NCBI GenBank assembly: GCA_012274165.1
Contig: JAAPAA010000362.1
Location: forward strand, 1 to 6,469
Direction: 5' to 3'
DNA: 6,469 bases
Source of the DNA: Thiobacillaceae bacterium
Lineage (GTDB): Bacteria; Pseudomonadota; Gammaproteobacteria; Burkholderiales; Thiobacillaceae
Part shown: positions 1-5,785 of the stretch, one piece after another
Layout of the letters: each line of letters starts with the position of its first letter
Position numbering within the stretch: position 1 is the stretch's first letter
The notes under the pieces: model-generated
What the model was told of the DNA's origin: nothing
Databases searched by the model: none
What the model saw: the letters and a program-made list of their open reading frames with translations, nothing else
Program-made: the position numbers and the translations under genes

Positions 1-555
1 CAACCAGACCCGACCGCCGAAAGCGGTGTTGATCTCACCTTGATTGAGAACTTGAGCGCCCAGTGCGCTCGTGCCCTCGAAGCGGAAGCGGCCGCTCTGG
101 AAATCCTCATTCGATATGCCCATGGTGGAGGCGACCAGGCCGCCCACGTCAATGCGGGCATTCGTGCCGAAAAGAACCCCATGCGGATTGACGAGCCAGA
201 CGCCGCCGTTGGAAGACAGACTGCCGAGGATGCTGGAAGGGTCGTTGCCTATCACGCGATTGAGTACCTGGCTCGTGGCGCTCTGCTGCTCGAAGCGAAC
301 GCTGTTCTGCGTTCCGATGGAGAAACTGTTCCAGTTAACGACCGTATTGGGGCTGTTAGTGATCGTCATCCTGCTGCCGCTGGTGACGATCCCTGCGGTA
401 CCGCTCATCACCGCAGCTCCGCTTGGCAACTGTGCCCACGCCGACCCGGTCACAGTGACAAGAGCTGCGCCGATCGCCAGCGTCAGCGGATGCACGGTGA
501 AGTTGGCGCGGGTCGATGTGCTGGCACTTCCACGAGCGCGGCATGAGTGTTTCAT
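1..555 (-). CDS. TpsA-type filamentous haemagglutinin-like exoprotein, N-terminal 185 residues (3' end off window)
   Basis: This is the secreted partner of a two-partner (type Vb) secretion pair. It starts at ATG 553-555, with an AAGGA Shine-Dalgarno at 563-567 seven bases upstream, and stays open to the left edge (185 codons, no stop). Residues 1-41 form a signal peptide with a long polar/basic n-region, a hydrophobic core around 24-37 and an AWA|Q cleavage site after residue 41. Residues 42-185 match the TPS/haemagglutination-activity domain: VVNWNSFSIG (72-81), VLNRVIGNDPSSILG (97-111) and NPHGVLFG (123-130), a variant of the family's NPNG[IV]LFG signature, then GGLVAST and VLNQGEI. This domain is known to bind the cognate TpsB POTRA domains and start beta-helix folding outside the cell. 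The gene lies 54 bp after the TpsB gene on the same strand, so they are probably co-transcribed. The signal peptide lacks the classic ESPR-type start of FhaB/CdiA proteins. Cargo function is unknown because the C-terminus is missing. Confidence 0.93.
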   Translation of the reverse strand, partial: MKHSCRARGSASTSTRANFTVHPLTLAIGAALVTVTGSAWAQLPSGAAVMSGTAGIVTSGSRMTITNSPNTVVNWNSFSIGTQNSVRFEQQSATSQVLNRVIGNDPSSILGSLSSNGGVWLVNPHGVLFGTNARIDVGGLVASTMGISNEDFQSGRFRFEGTSALGAQVLNQGEINTAFGGRVWL

Positions 556-609
556 TGTTGAATCCTTCAATGGGTTCGAACGCGGGGCTGAATGGGGCGT
601 GCGCAGGCG

Positions 610-2286
610 TCAAAGGGCGACGTTGATCGAAACGTGTCCTCGCACATCACCAGAGGATGTGGTTAGGCCATCCTTGTAGGCGCGACCGATATCCACAGTG
701 GCACTGGTATTTCTTCCGATGTTCAAACGGGTACCTATACCAGCACCTGTCAGCCTGCATGAGGTCTCGGTGGGGATGCGGCACGGCAGGTCCTTGTGGT
801 TTGAAACGCGGCCGTAGTCGACGAACAGATAGGGGCGCAACCGGACGCCTCCAATCGCTTGCATCGCAGGCGCCAAGGCCTCGATGCGGGCCGCAAATCC
901 GTAGTCACCCGTCAGTTCCCTCTCCTCGTAACCGCGGACGGTGGTGGCTCCGCCCAGGCCGAACCGTTCACCAGAGATCAGCGCATCGGGGCTGTACTGA
1001 CCGTCAACGCGCCCATTGACTGCGAAGCCTGCAGCCAGCGCCCGTTCCACGAACCCCGAGGCCCTGGAAATGACGTAATTTCTCTTGCCTCCAGGGCGGG
1101 CAGCGTCGAAGGTTTCTTGGGAACTTCCCCCCACGTTGGCCGACAGCGAGGCATTGAAACCCCATGCCAGTTGCGAGCCTTGCTTCTGGCCCGAGTAAGC
1201 TGCACTGACGGGCGCCGCCCTGACGCTCACGCCAGCCGTTCCGCATGCGGCGGGACCAAAGGTCCCTACGGAGCATTCATTGTCGTAGTCGCGCCAGTCC
1301 ACACCGAGTGTCACCCGCTGCTCATATTCACCGATGCGGTTGAGGTTGCGGTTGGCGCGAAGTCCGGCCACCGTGCCTTTACCAGCAAAGGTCAGCGGGC
1401 CTGCAGGCGTGAGCGTGGTTCCGTTCCTGTCATCGGAATGCGCGAAGAAAGCATCGATTGACATTGCCTGCGAATACAGGGGAACTCTGTAGCCCAGGCT
1501 GAAGATGCGAAAGCGGTCCGGATGCTCCGGCGACGTCTGATACTGCATCGTTCCAACGTGGTCTCGTCCAAACAGGTTTGAGTGCTGCACTCCCAGGCTC
1601 ACCCGATCCCTGCCGGTTACCTCCTGCCCCGTGTTGTTGTAGCCAAGCAAAAATTGCAGGGGATTGCCTTCTGTCACGCCAACCTCGGCATCGATTTCTC
1701 CGGGCTTGGCCCCAGCAGTCAACGTCACCTTGACCTCTTTGGCGGGGTTTTCGTTGGTCATCTGGATGTCCCGGTCGATCGCGCGAACGCCCGGCGTAGC
1801 GCCTTCGCGCAGGTTCGGAAGGCCGGCTCTGACATTGGCAGTGTCAAAGTAAACGTTACCTGTGACTCGCACATTGGCGAGCTTTCCCTCGACCACACGG
1901 ATAACAACATTCCCGGCCGGTATTTCCTGCTCGGGTATGTACGCCACCACTCCACCGTAGCCCGCCTCTCGGTAAGCGTTCTGGACGCGCGTCGCAACCT
2001 CGTTGAGCTCCGACATACTGCGTTCTGTACCTGCAATGCCGGCTGTCAGGTCGGCAAGCACCCGGTCGGGCAACAGCGTGTTGCCTTCGACGCGCAAGGC
2101 GCTGACACTTATTCTTCGTTGCAGGGCTGCGGCAGCAGCAGGTGATTGGGCGAACACATCGGCCTGGACACCTAAGACAATCCAGGCGCAAACGAGCCGA
2201 AGCAGGAACCACCCACTTCGGTTGACCAACCGCCACCTGAGAAATCGACGATTCGAAGAGTACTCAATGGCATGTGCAATTTTCAT
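610..2286 (-). CDS. TpsB outer-membrane transporter, ShlB/FhaC/HecB family
   Basis: This is the beta-barrel transporter that moves the neighbouring TpsA across the outer membrane. With ATG 2284-2286 the protein has 558 residues, a normal length for the family. A TTG at 2335-2337 would add 17 residues; neither start has a strong Shine-Dalgarno, and ATG gives the shorter leader. Residues 1-46 form a signal peptide (hydrophobic core about 26-40, VFA|Q cleavage). POTRA 1 spans about 59-134 (SALRVEGNTLLP, then VVIRVVEGKL) and POTRA 2 about 135-205 (VRVTGNVYFDTANVRAGLPN). The ShlB barrel runs from about 206 to the end, with LLGYNNTGQEVTGRDR, the L6-loop motif GGATTVRGY (445-453) and the strand motif PYLFVDYGR (485-493). 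Only about 12 residues separate the cleavage site from POTRA 1, so the plug helix H1 of FhaC seems absent. Cysteine pairs 338/348 and 502/510 may close loop disulfides. It precedes tpsA in a likely two-gene operon. Confidence 0.94.
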   Translation of the reverse strand: MKIAHAIEYSSNRRFLRWRLVNRSGWFLLRLVCAWIVLGVQADVFAQSPAAAAALQRRISVSALRVEGNTLLPDRVLADLTAGIAGTERSMSELNEVATRVQNAYREAGYGGVVAYIPEQEIPAGNVVIRVVEGKLANVRVTGNVYFDTANVRAGLPNLREGATPGVRAIDRDIQMTNENPAKEVKVTLTAGAKPGEIDAEVGVTEGNPLQFLLGYNNTGQEVTGRDRVSLGVQHSNLFGRDHVGTMQYQTSPEHPDRFRIFSLGYRVPLYSQAMSIDAFFAHSDDRNGTTLTPAGPLTFAGKGTVAGLRANRNLNRIGEYEQRVTLGVDWRDYDNECSVGTFGPAACGTAGVSVRAAPVSAAYSGQKQGSQLAWGFNASLSANVGGSSQETFDAARPGGKRNYVISRASGFVERALAAGFAVNGRVDGQYSPDALISGERFGLGGATTVRGYEERELTGDYGFAARIEALAPAMQAIGGVRLRPYLFVDYGRVSNHKDLPCRIPTETSCRLTGAGIGTRLNIGRNTSATVDIGRAYKDGLTTSSGDVRGHVSINVAL

Positions 2287-2489
2287 ATTGAGTGAAGACG
2301 GCAAGTGACGGTCGACGCAGACTACTACAAAATGCAAGGCGTACTCAGGGGACTTTCACAGGGCGCTTGCTCATCCGTATCACAGGGTCGCGGGTCTGCG
2401 ACTCGATAGAGCTCACCGTCCAGACGGCAGGCATCACGCGGGCCGGTTGCGTGGAGTCCACACGACTCTGTTTGGGACCCGGATCTGAT
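2287..2489. other. Intergenic gap between pppA stop and tpsB start
   Basis: This 203-bp gap should hold the end of the tagH-pppA transcript and, if the Tps pair has its own promoter, that promoter (both read on the minus strand). It contains small palindromes: GTCGC-N6-GCGAC (2387-2402), CCGTC-CA-GACGG (2416-2427) and GTGGA-G-TCCAC (2451-2461). It also has an 8-bp direct repeat TCACAGGG at 2356-2363 and 2380-2387. None of the palindromes is followed by a T-run on the minus strand, so I see no intrinsic terminator. I could not pick out a convincing sigma-70 promoter either. Read-through from the T6SS genes into tpsBA therefore cannot be excluded. Confidence 0.5.
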
Positions 2490-3314
2490 TCAAATGTCCG
2501 GAACCCACCCGGCTCGGGCGCCGGGCGGGATGGTGTCCTCGTCTGAGGGCAGAGCCGGCAGACAACGCAATACATATGCGCTGTAATTGTCTTGCCCTGC
2601 GGTCGTGCACGCCTGCACGGCAGCGGCCAGTCGGTCCCGCCAGGCGCCGACGTTGGCGCTGCTGGCATGCAGCTCGCAGAGCAAAGTGTCTTCCAGCAGT
2701 TCCCAGACGCCGTCACTGCACAGCAGCACGCCGTCGCCGGGCTTGATCGCGACAGGCTCCTCGGACAGGTAGGGTTGGGCCCGATCCCGATTGGCTCCGA
2801 GGGACGCGTACAACACATTTCGCTGCGGATGCTCCCGCAGCTTTGCCGCCGGATACAAGCCCTCGTCAATCAATCGTTGCACCAAGCTATGGTCTTTCGT
2901 AAGCACTGTCACCTGATGCCCGCGAAAAATATAGCAGCGCGAATCCCCCAGATTGCCCAGCAGGGCCTGGCCGCGCTGGTAGCTGACCAGCAACAGGACC
3001 ACGGTCGATGCCATGTGAGCAAGTCGCGACTCGGCTTTTTGCTTTTCCACAATTGCCTCGTTGGCCTGCTGGATGCAGCGGCTGAGGGTGTCTGTGGAAA
3101 ATGCGGGCAACTGGCGGAACGCAGCTTGGGCGGCCATGACAGCAGTTTGAGAAGCAACATCACCACCACCCTGTCCGCCCGCCCCGTCGGCCAGGACAAA
3201 CAAGCGAAGGGCGCCCACGGCCTCGCAGTCGCCCAGGAAGTCCTCGTTGTAGTCACGTCCGCCCGGATGCGAAAAGCTGGCAGCTTCGATCCGAATCGGA
3301 TCACTGTTGCTCAT
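2490..3314 (-). CDS. pppA: PP2C-family serine/threonine phosphatase of the T6SS phosphorylation switch (PppA-type)
   Basis: A cytoplasmic, metal-dependent protein phosphatase of 274 residues, with the PP2C catalytic core filling nearly the whole protein. Visible motifs are RDYNED (20-25), LADGAGGQGGG (41-51, metal-binding D43-G44; the usual DGMGG is here DGAGG), ASTVVLLLV (102-110), GNLGDSRCYIF (120-130), LTKDHSL (138-144), LCSDGVWE (198-205, metal-binding D201) and GQDNYSAYVLR (240-250, D242). All key acidic residues are present, so it should be active. In T6SS loci the known role of PppA is to remove the phosphate placed by PpkA, so that FHA-dependent assembly is switched off. The start ATG (3312-3314) overlaps the tagH stop in a TGATG arrangement, with AAGGGG five bases upstream, which points to translational coupling. 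The tail after about residue 252 is short, proline-rich and not conserved. The T6SS assignment rests on tagH and tssA next door; the PP2C fold is clear on its own. Confidence 0.93.
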   Translation of the reverse strand: MSNSDPIRIEAASFSHPGGRDYNEDFLGDCEAVGALRLFVLADGAGGQGGGDVASQTAVMAAQAAFRQLPAFSTDTLSRCIQQANEAIVEKQKAESRLAHMASTVVLLLVSYQRGQALLGNLGDSRCYIFRGHQVTVLTKDHSLVQRLIDEGLYPAAKLREHPQRNVLYASLGANRDRAQPYLSEEPVAIKPGDGVLLCSDGVWELLEDTLLCELHASSANVGAWRDRLAAAVQACTTAGQDNYSAYVLRCLPALPSDEDTIPPGARAGWVPDI

Positions 3315-5446
3315 CAGGACCCCTTGGCAACGCTTCGGCTTTTCATGCGGGCGGCTTCTTCTTCGTAAGCTGCGACGAATGCCTTGCCAAAAACACTTTG
3401 AAAATCGTCCTCGACTTCACGACGCACTTGCGCATAGCGCTCCAGGTAAAGGTCCCACAGCTTGGTCTTGCGCATGGCGGGCAGCGCCATCTCCAGGAGC
3501 GATCCACGGACCAAGCGCTCGCCCAAAATGGCAGGATCAAATCTCGTCAGCATCTCATCCAAGGCGGCACGGGTGCCCGCAATGACGCCCATCTCGTGTG
3601 CGCGCAGGTCGTTGAACGCGTCCTTCATGGCCTCGTCGGGGCGCATGAAACCGGGCATCGTCCTTCCCAGCAACTGCTGCAGCACAGAGTCGGCGTCGAG
3701 CAAGAACTTCAACGGGTTGTTGCCTACGCTTGAAATAATCGTGACGTTCGCCTGTACTTCCCGTTTGATATTGGCGCGGATAGCCAGCATATCGATAGCT
3801 CCCGCCGTGGCGCTGCGCAACAAGCTGCCCACCGTGGCCATGATTTCCGGGGTTAGGCCGTGGGGCAGCGAACTGGGAGATAGGTTCGCACCAGCCAGGA
3901 ACGCCCGCGTCAGGGCGTCACTGGGAGGCGCCGGCATGGCCGGTGGCTGCAAGGGGTCCGTCTGCGCAAAAGCGGACGGGGACGGCGACCGTGTTGGTGG
4001 CGCAATGGACGATAGCGGATCGAGTGCCCGCGGCGGTTGGTAGGCCCCGCCAATTTCGGCCAGATCATCCCGCATAGGCTTTATGAGGCCCTCTTGGCTG
4101 GGCGAAGATCCGCCGAAGAGCGCCAAGGGGTCGCTGCTGTCGGGCTGTGCCAGCAACGAAGAAGGCTCGCCGCCAATGCCGCCAAGAGGGGTGGCCCGCG
4201 CCATTCCGCCGTTCAGCAAATCGTACCCCATCGGAGCACCGCCAGGCGCGAACAGCGCATCAATGGACTCTTCGCTTTGCACCAGCGCATGGTGCGCTGG
4301 CGCAGCAGATCCGCCCATCATTGACGACAAGGGATCCGCGGTGTTTCGTGCCGACGCCGACGGTAGGTCAAACGGATTGAAATCCTCGGGGATAACGGCA
4401 GCCGGGGGCGCTGAGTAGACGGGCAGGGGATCTGCCGGCGCCTGACGCCGCGGATCGACGCCAGCGTTTGGCCCTGTGCTCAGAGCAGCAAGCGCCGCAA
4501 AAGGGTCGCCTCCGCCAGTGGGGCGGGCTTCCTGCAGTTTGGCTGCGGCGGACGCACCCGGGCCCAGCAAATCGGAAAGCGGACCAACTGCGGGGTGCAA
4601 AGATGCATCCGGCGTTGCCGCGCCGGGCTGCGATGGCGCTGGACCGAGGCCTGACAGCAGGTCGGCAAACGGATCGCTGTCTGTTGGCACTGAGGCAGCG
4701 GCCGCGGGATAACCAACGGAGGCCAGCGCGCCCACGGAGATGGCGGGTGATTGTTGGTAGGCGACCGGGTCTAACGGCTTGGCTGCGGCGGACGCACCCG
4801 GGCCCAGCAAATCGGAAAGCGGATCAACTGCGGGGTGCAAAGATGCATCCGGCGTTGCCGCGCCGGGCTGCGATGGCGCTGGACCGAGGCCTGACAGCAG
4901 GTCGGCAAACGGATCGCTGTCTGTTGGCACTGAGGCAGCGGCCGCGGGATAACCCCCGGAGGCCAGCGCGCCAACGGAGATGGCAGGTGATTGTTGGTAT
5001 GCGACCGGGCTTGGTGGTGTCGGGGGAGGTGGCCGCGAAGCCCGTTGCGCGCTGGGTTCGCTCGATGGCCTATCAATTGCCTCGGTAACCGGCGCCGCAA
5101 CTGACGCCGGCGCAGGTCGAGCGGGCATCTCGGAAGGACGCACCATCAAGACATAGGGGCCAATGTTCAAAGTCATCCCGGGCACCAGAGTCGTGGCCTG
5201 CCCGGACTCCAACTGCGTACCACCTGCATCAATGGTCAGGACGGCACTGGAGTTGGTGATGGTGGGCACACCGTCCCGAAAGTTGATGGTCGCATGCAAT
5301 CGCGAAACACGCCGCTGCGAGTCTGGCAGGGCCAGCGTGTTGCCCTCGTCGCGGCCTATGGTGCCGCCACTGCCTTCAAACCGACGACTTAGCCCGGCAA
5401 CCGGCTCGTTGTCCAGCGAAACAAGATCCAAGGTAACTTGCGGCAT
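3314..5446 (-). CDS. tagH: Type VI secretion system-associated FHA-domain protein TagH (Fha/ImpI-type scaffold) with expanded repeat linker
   Basis: A cytoplasmic phosphothreonine-binding scaffold of T6SS post-translational control, 710 residues and longer than the roughly 400-600 I expect for the family. The FHA domain (about 3-104) shows GTIGRDEGN (28-36) and RRVSRLHATI (45-54), with the expected G31-R32, S48 and H51; the usual NGT turn is replaced by TNSSAVLTIDAGG. Residues 105-505 are a Pro/Ala/Ser-rich, probably disordered linker with a tandem 80-residue duplication (about 146-223 and 226-303) and scattered DP[FL] motifs. Residues 508-700 match the conserved TagH C-terminal domain: LRSATAGAIDMLAIRANIKRE (split as 543-562), NNPLKFLLDADSVLQQLLG (576-594), DLRAHEMGVIAGTRAALDEML, RFDP, LWDLYLERY and FGKAFVAAYEEE. 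ATG 5444-5446 has AGGGGAGA eight bases upstream. It is first in the operon with pppA and divergent from tssA. Its likely upstream kinase is not in the window. Confidence 0.94.
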   Translation of the reverse strand: MPQVTLDLVSLDNEPVAGLSRRFEGSGGTIGRDEGNTLALPDSQRRVSRLHATINFRDGVPTITNSSAVLTIDAGGTQLESGQATTLVPGMTLNIGPYVLMVRPSEMPARPAPASVAAPVTEAIDRPSSEPSAQRASRPPPPTPPSPVAYQQSPAISVGALASGGYPAAAASVPTDSDPFADLLSGLGPAPSQPGAATPDASLHPAVDPLSDLLGPGASAAAKPLDPVAYQQSPAISVGALASVGYPAAAASVPTDSDPFADLLSGLGPAPSQPGAATPDASLHPAVGPLSDLLGPGASAAAKLQEARPTGGGDPFAALAALSTGPNAGVDPRRQAPADPLPVYSAPPAAVIPEDFNPFDLPSASARNTADPLSSMMGGSAAPAHHALVQSEESIDALFAPGGAPMGYDLLNGGMARATPLGGIGGEPSSLLAQPDSSDPLALFGGSSPSQEGLIKPMRDDLAEIGGAYQPPRALDPLSSIAPPTRSPSPSAFAQTDPLQPPAMPAPPSDALTRAFLAGANLSPSSLPHGLTPEIMATVGSLLRSATAGAIDMLAIRANIKREVQANVTIISSVGNNPLKFLLDADSVLQQLLGRTMPGFMRPDEAMKDAFNDLRAHEMGVIAGTRAALDEMLTRFDPAILGERLVRGSLLEMALPAMRKTKLWDLYLERYAQVRREVEDDFQSVFGKAFVAAYEEEAARMKSRSVAKGS
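4539..4769 (-). repeat. Tandem duplication within tagH, downstream copy (unit 240 bp)
   Basis: This stretch matches 4779-5009 at an exact offset of 240 bp. I count six mismatches in 231 bp (4584, 4715, 4716, 4733, 4745, 4760), about 97% identity. It encodes residues about 226-303 of TagH. Relative to the other copy, D208 of DPLSDLL becomes G288 and a glycine in ASGGY becomes valine. The offset is a multiple of three, so the frame is kept. Confidence 0.97.
4779..5009 (-). repeat. Tandem duplication within tagH, upstream copy (unit 240 bp)
   Basis: Partner of 4539-4769, encoding residues about 146-223 of TagH. Similarity ends abruptly just past 5009 on one side and at 4778 on the other, so there are two units and no third copy. 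Each unit carries two DP[FL]xDLL-type segments (SDPFADLLSGLG and a later DPLSDLLG), except that the second one is GPLSDLL in the other copy. Confidence 0.97.
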
Positions 5447-5515
5447 GCGCTCGATCTCCCCTGGTCAAGCGGGTGAGTGTGGATGGTCGTCAGAGAACGC
5501 CAGATTCTGAACGCG

Positions 5516-5532
5516 TTGCCCTTTTTGGGCAA
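5516..5532. repeat. Perfect inverted repeat TTGCCC-N5-GGGCAA
   Basis: TTGCCC (5516-5521) and GGGCAA (5527-5532) are exact reverse complements around five T residues. It lies about 70 bp upstream of the tagH start, probably inside the tagH leader or promoter. The T-run is in the loop, not after the stem, so it does not look like a terminator. It could be an operator or a leader hairpin; function is unproven. Confidence 0.45.
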
Positions 5533-5625
5533 GCCGCCTCTCCCGACGAACCACATAGGGGGTCGGCGCCAGGGGCACCAACCATCCCGCAAACGCGGCA
5601 TACCTAGAACATGGGGATAAGACAC

Positions 5626-5645
5626 CTTGCAACTTTCAGTGCAAG
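5626..5645. repeat. Perfect inverted repeat CTTGCA-N8-TGCAAG
   Basis: CTTGCA (5626-5631) and TGCAAG (5640-5645) are exact reverse complements with an 8-bp spacer, near the middle of the divergent gap. Its outline, TTGC-N10-GCAA, resembles the TTGC-N9-GCAA outline of the palindrome at 5516-5532. Its right arm overlaps the first CAGTGCAARCTG copy. A regulator-binding site is possible but not shown. Confidence 0.4.
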
Positions 5646-5648
5646 CTG
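5637..5648 (+). repeat. Direct repeat CAGTGCAARCTG, copy 1
   Basis: CAGTGCAAGCTG here matches 11 of 12 bases of the copy at 5692-5703. The two copies start 55 bp apart in the tagH/tssA divergent gap. The ends (CAG...CTG) are themselves palindromic. This is a candidate operator half of a paired site. Confidence 0.4.
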
Positions 5649-5691
5649 TTTTACTTCATACCCGCGCAGAGATCGCCCTGTAGCCCCCAGA

Positions 5692-5703
5692 CAGTGCAAA
5701 CTG
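5692..5703 (+). repeat. Direct repeat CAGTGCAARCTG, copy 2
   Basis: CAGTGCAAACTG is an exact 4-4-4 palindrome (CAGT, GCAA spacer, ACTG). It differs from the copy at 5637-5648 only at the ninth base. It lies about 83 bp upstream of the tssA start codon. Confidence 0.4.
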
Positions 5704-5773
5704 CGGAGGACGGGGCCGCCCTTCGTTTGTACTCGCTGGAGCCCGGCTAGCCGACGCCTGATTGATAAGTGCC

Positions 5774-5780
5774 AAGGAGA
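5774..5780 (+). promoter_or_regulatory. Strong Shine-Dalgarno fixing the TTG start of tssA
   Basis: AAGGAGA lies five bases before TTG 5786-5788. The only other in-frame start candidate after the stop at 5759-5761 is TTG 5762-5764, which has no such site. No ATG or GTG in frame precedes the conserved PCGPD region, so this site decides the start. Confidence 0.75.
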
Positions 5781-5785
5781 GGGAC

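Larger units (their letters stand above)
5447..5785. promoter_or_regulatory. Divergent control region between tagH and tssA
   Basis: This 339-bp stretch separates two T6SS transcription units that point away from each other, so it must contain, or lie next to, both promoters unless expression comes from further away. I see no protein-coding gene in it; the open frames that cross it are short and resemble nothing. It holds several small palindromes and one repeated 12-mer, listed separately. TTGCAA-like -35 candidates occur on both strands near 5628-5633, but no good -10 box sits at the right spacing. A GG-N10-GC sigma-54 element was looked for and not found. Promoter positions are therefore not assigned. 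Confidence 0.5.

Noticed and set aside
71..679. Plus-strand open frame of 202 codons over the tpsA start
   Set aside because: It covers the signal peptide and TPS domain of tpsA on the opposite strand, and the tpsA protein is unmistakable.
859..1461. Plus-strand open frame of 200 codons opposite tpsB
   Set aside because: Antisense to a clear TpsB barrel with conserved motifs; no recognisable domain and no good ribosome-binding site noted.
2387..2461. Short palindromes after pppA as intrinsic terminators
   Set aside because: Stems are only five pairs, loops are partly too small, and no T-run follows on the minus strand.
2345..2869. Minus-strand frame of 174 codons overlapping the end of pppA and the gap
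   Set aside because: Most of it is the shifted frame of pppA; the part in the gap matches nothing I recognise. A remnant gene there is possible but unsupported.
4539..5009. Tandem repeat as a CRISPR or mobile-element signature
   Set aside because: There are two long adjacent units in frame within a coding gene, without spacers, terminal inverted repeats or a transposase.
4468..5088. Long plus-strand open frame (206 codons) opposite tagH
   Set aside because: It lies antisense to the tagH linker, has an Arg/Pro-rich shadow-like composition, and its internal repeat is just the tagH duplication read backwards.
5614..5631. Possible sigma-54 promoter near GGGGATAAGACACCTTGCA
   Set aside because: The GG and GC elements are not ten bases apart, so the -24/-12 spacing rule fails. 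A TGGCAC on the minus strand near 5771-5776 also lacks a GC at the right distance.
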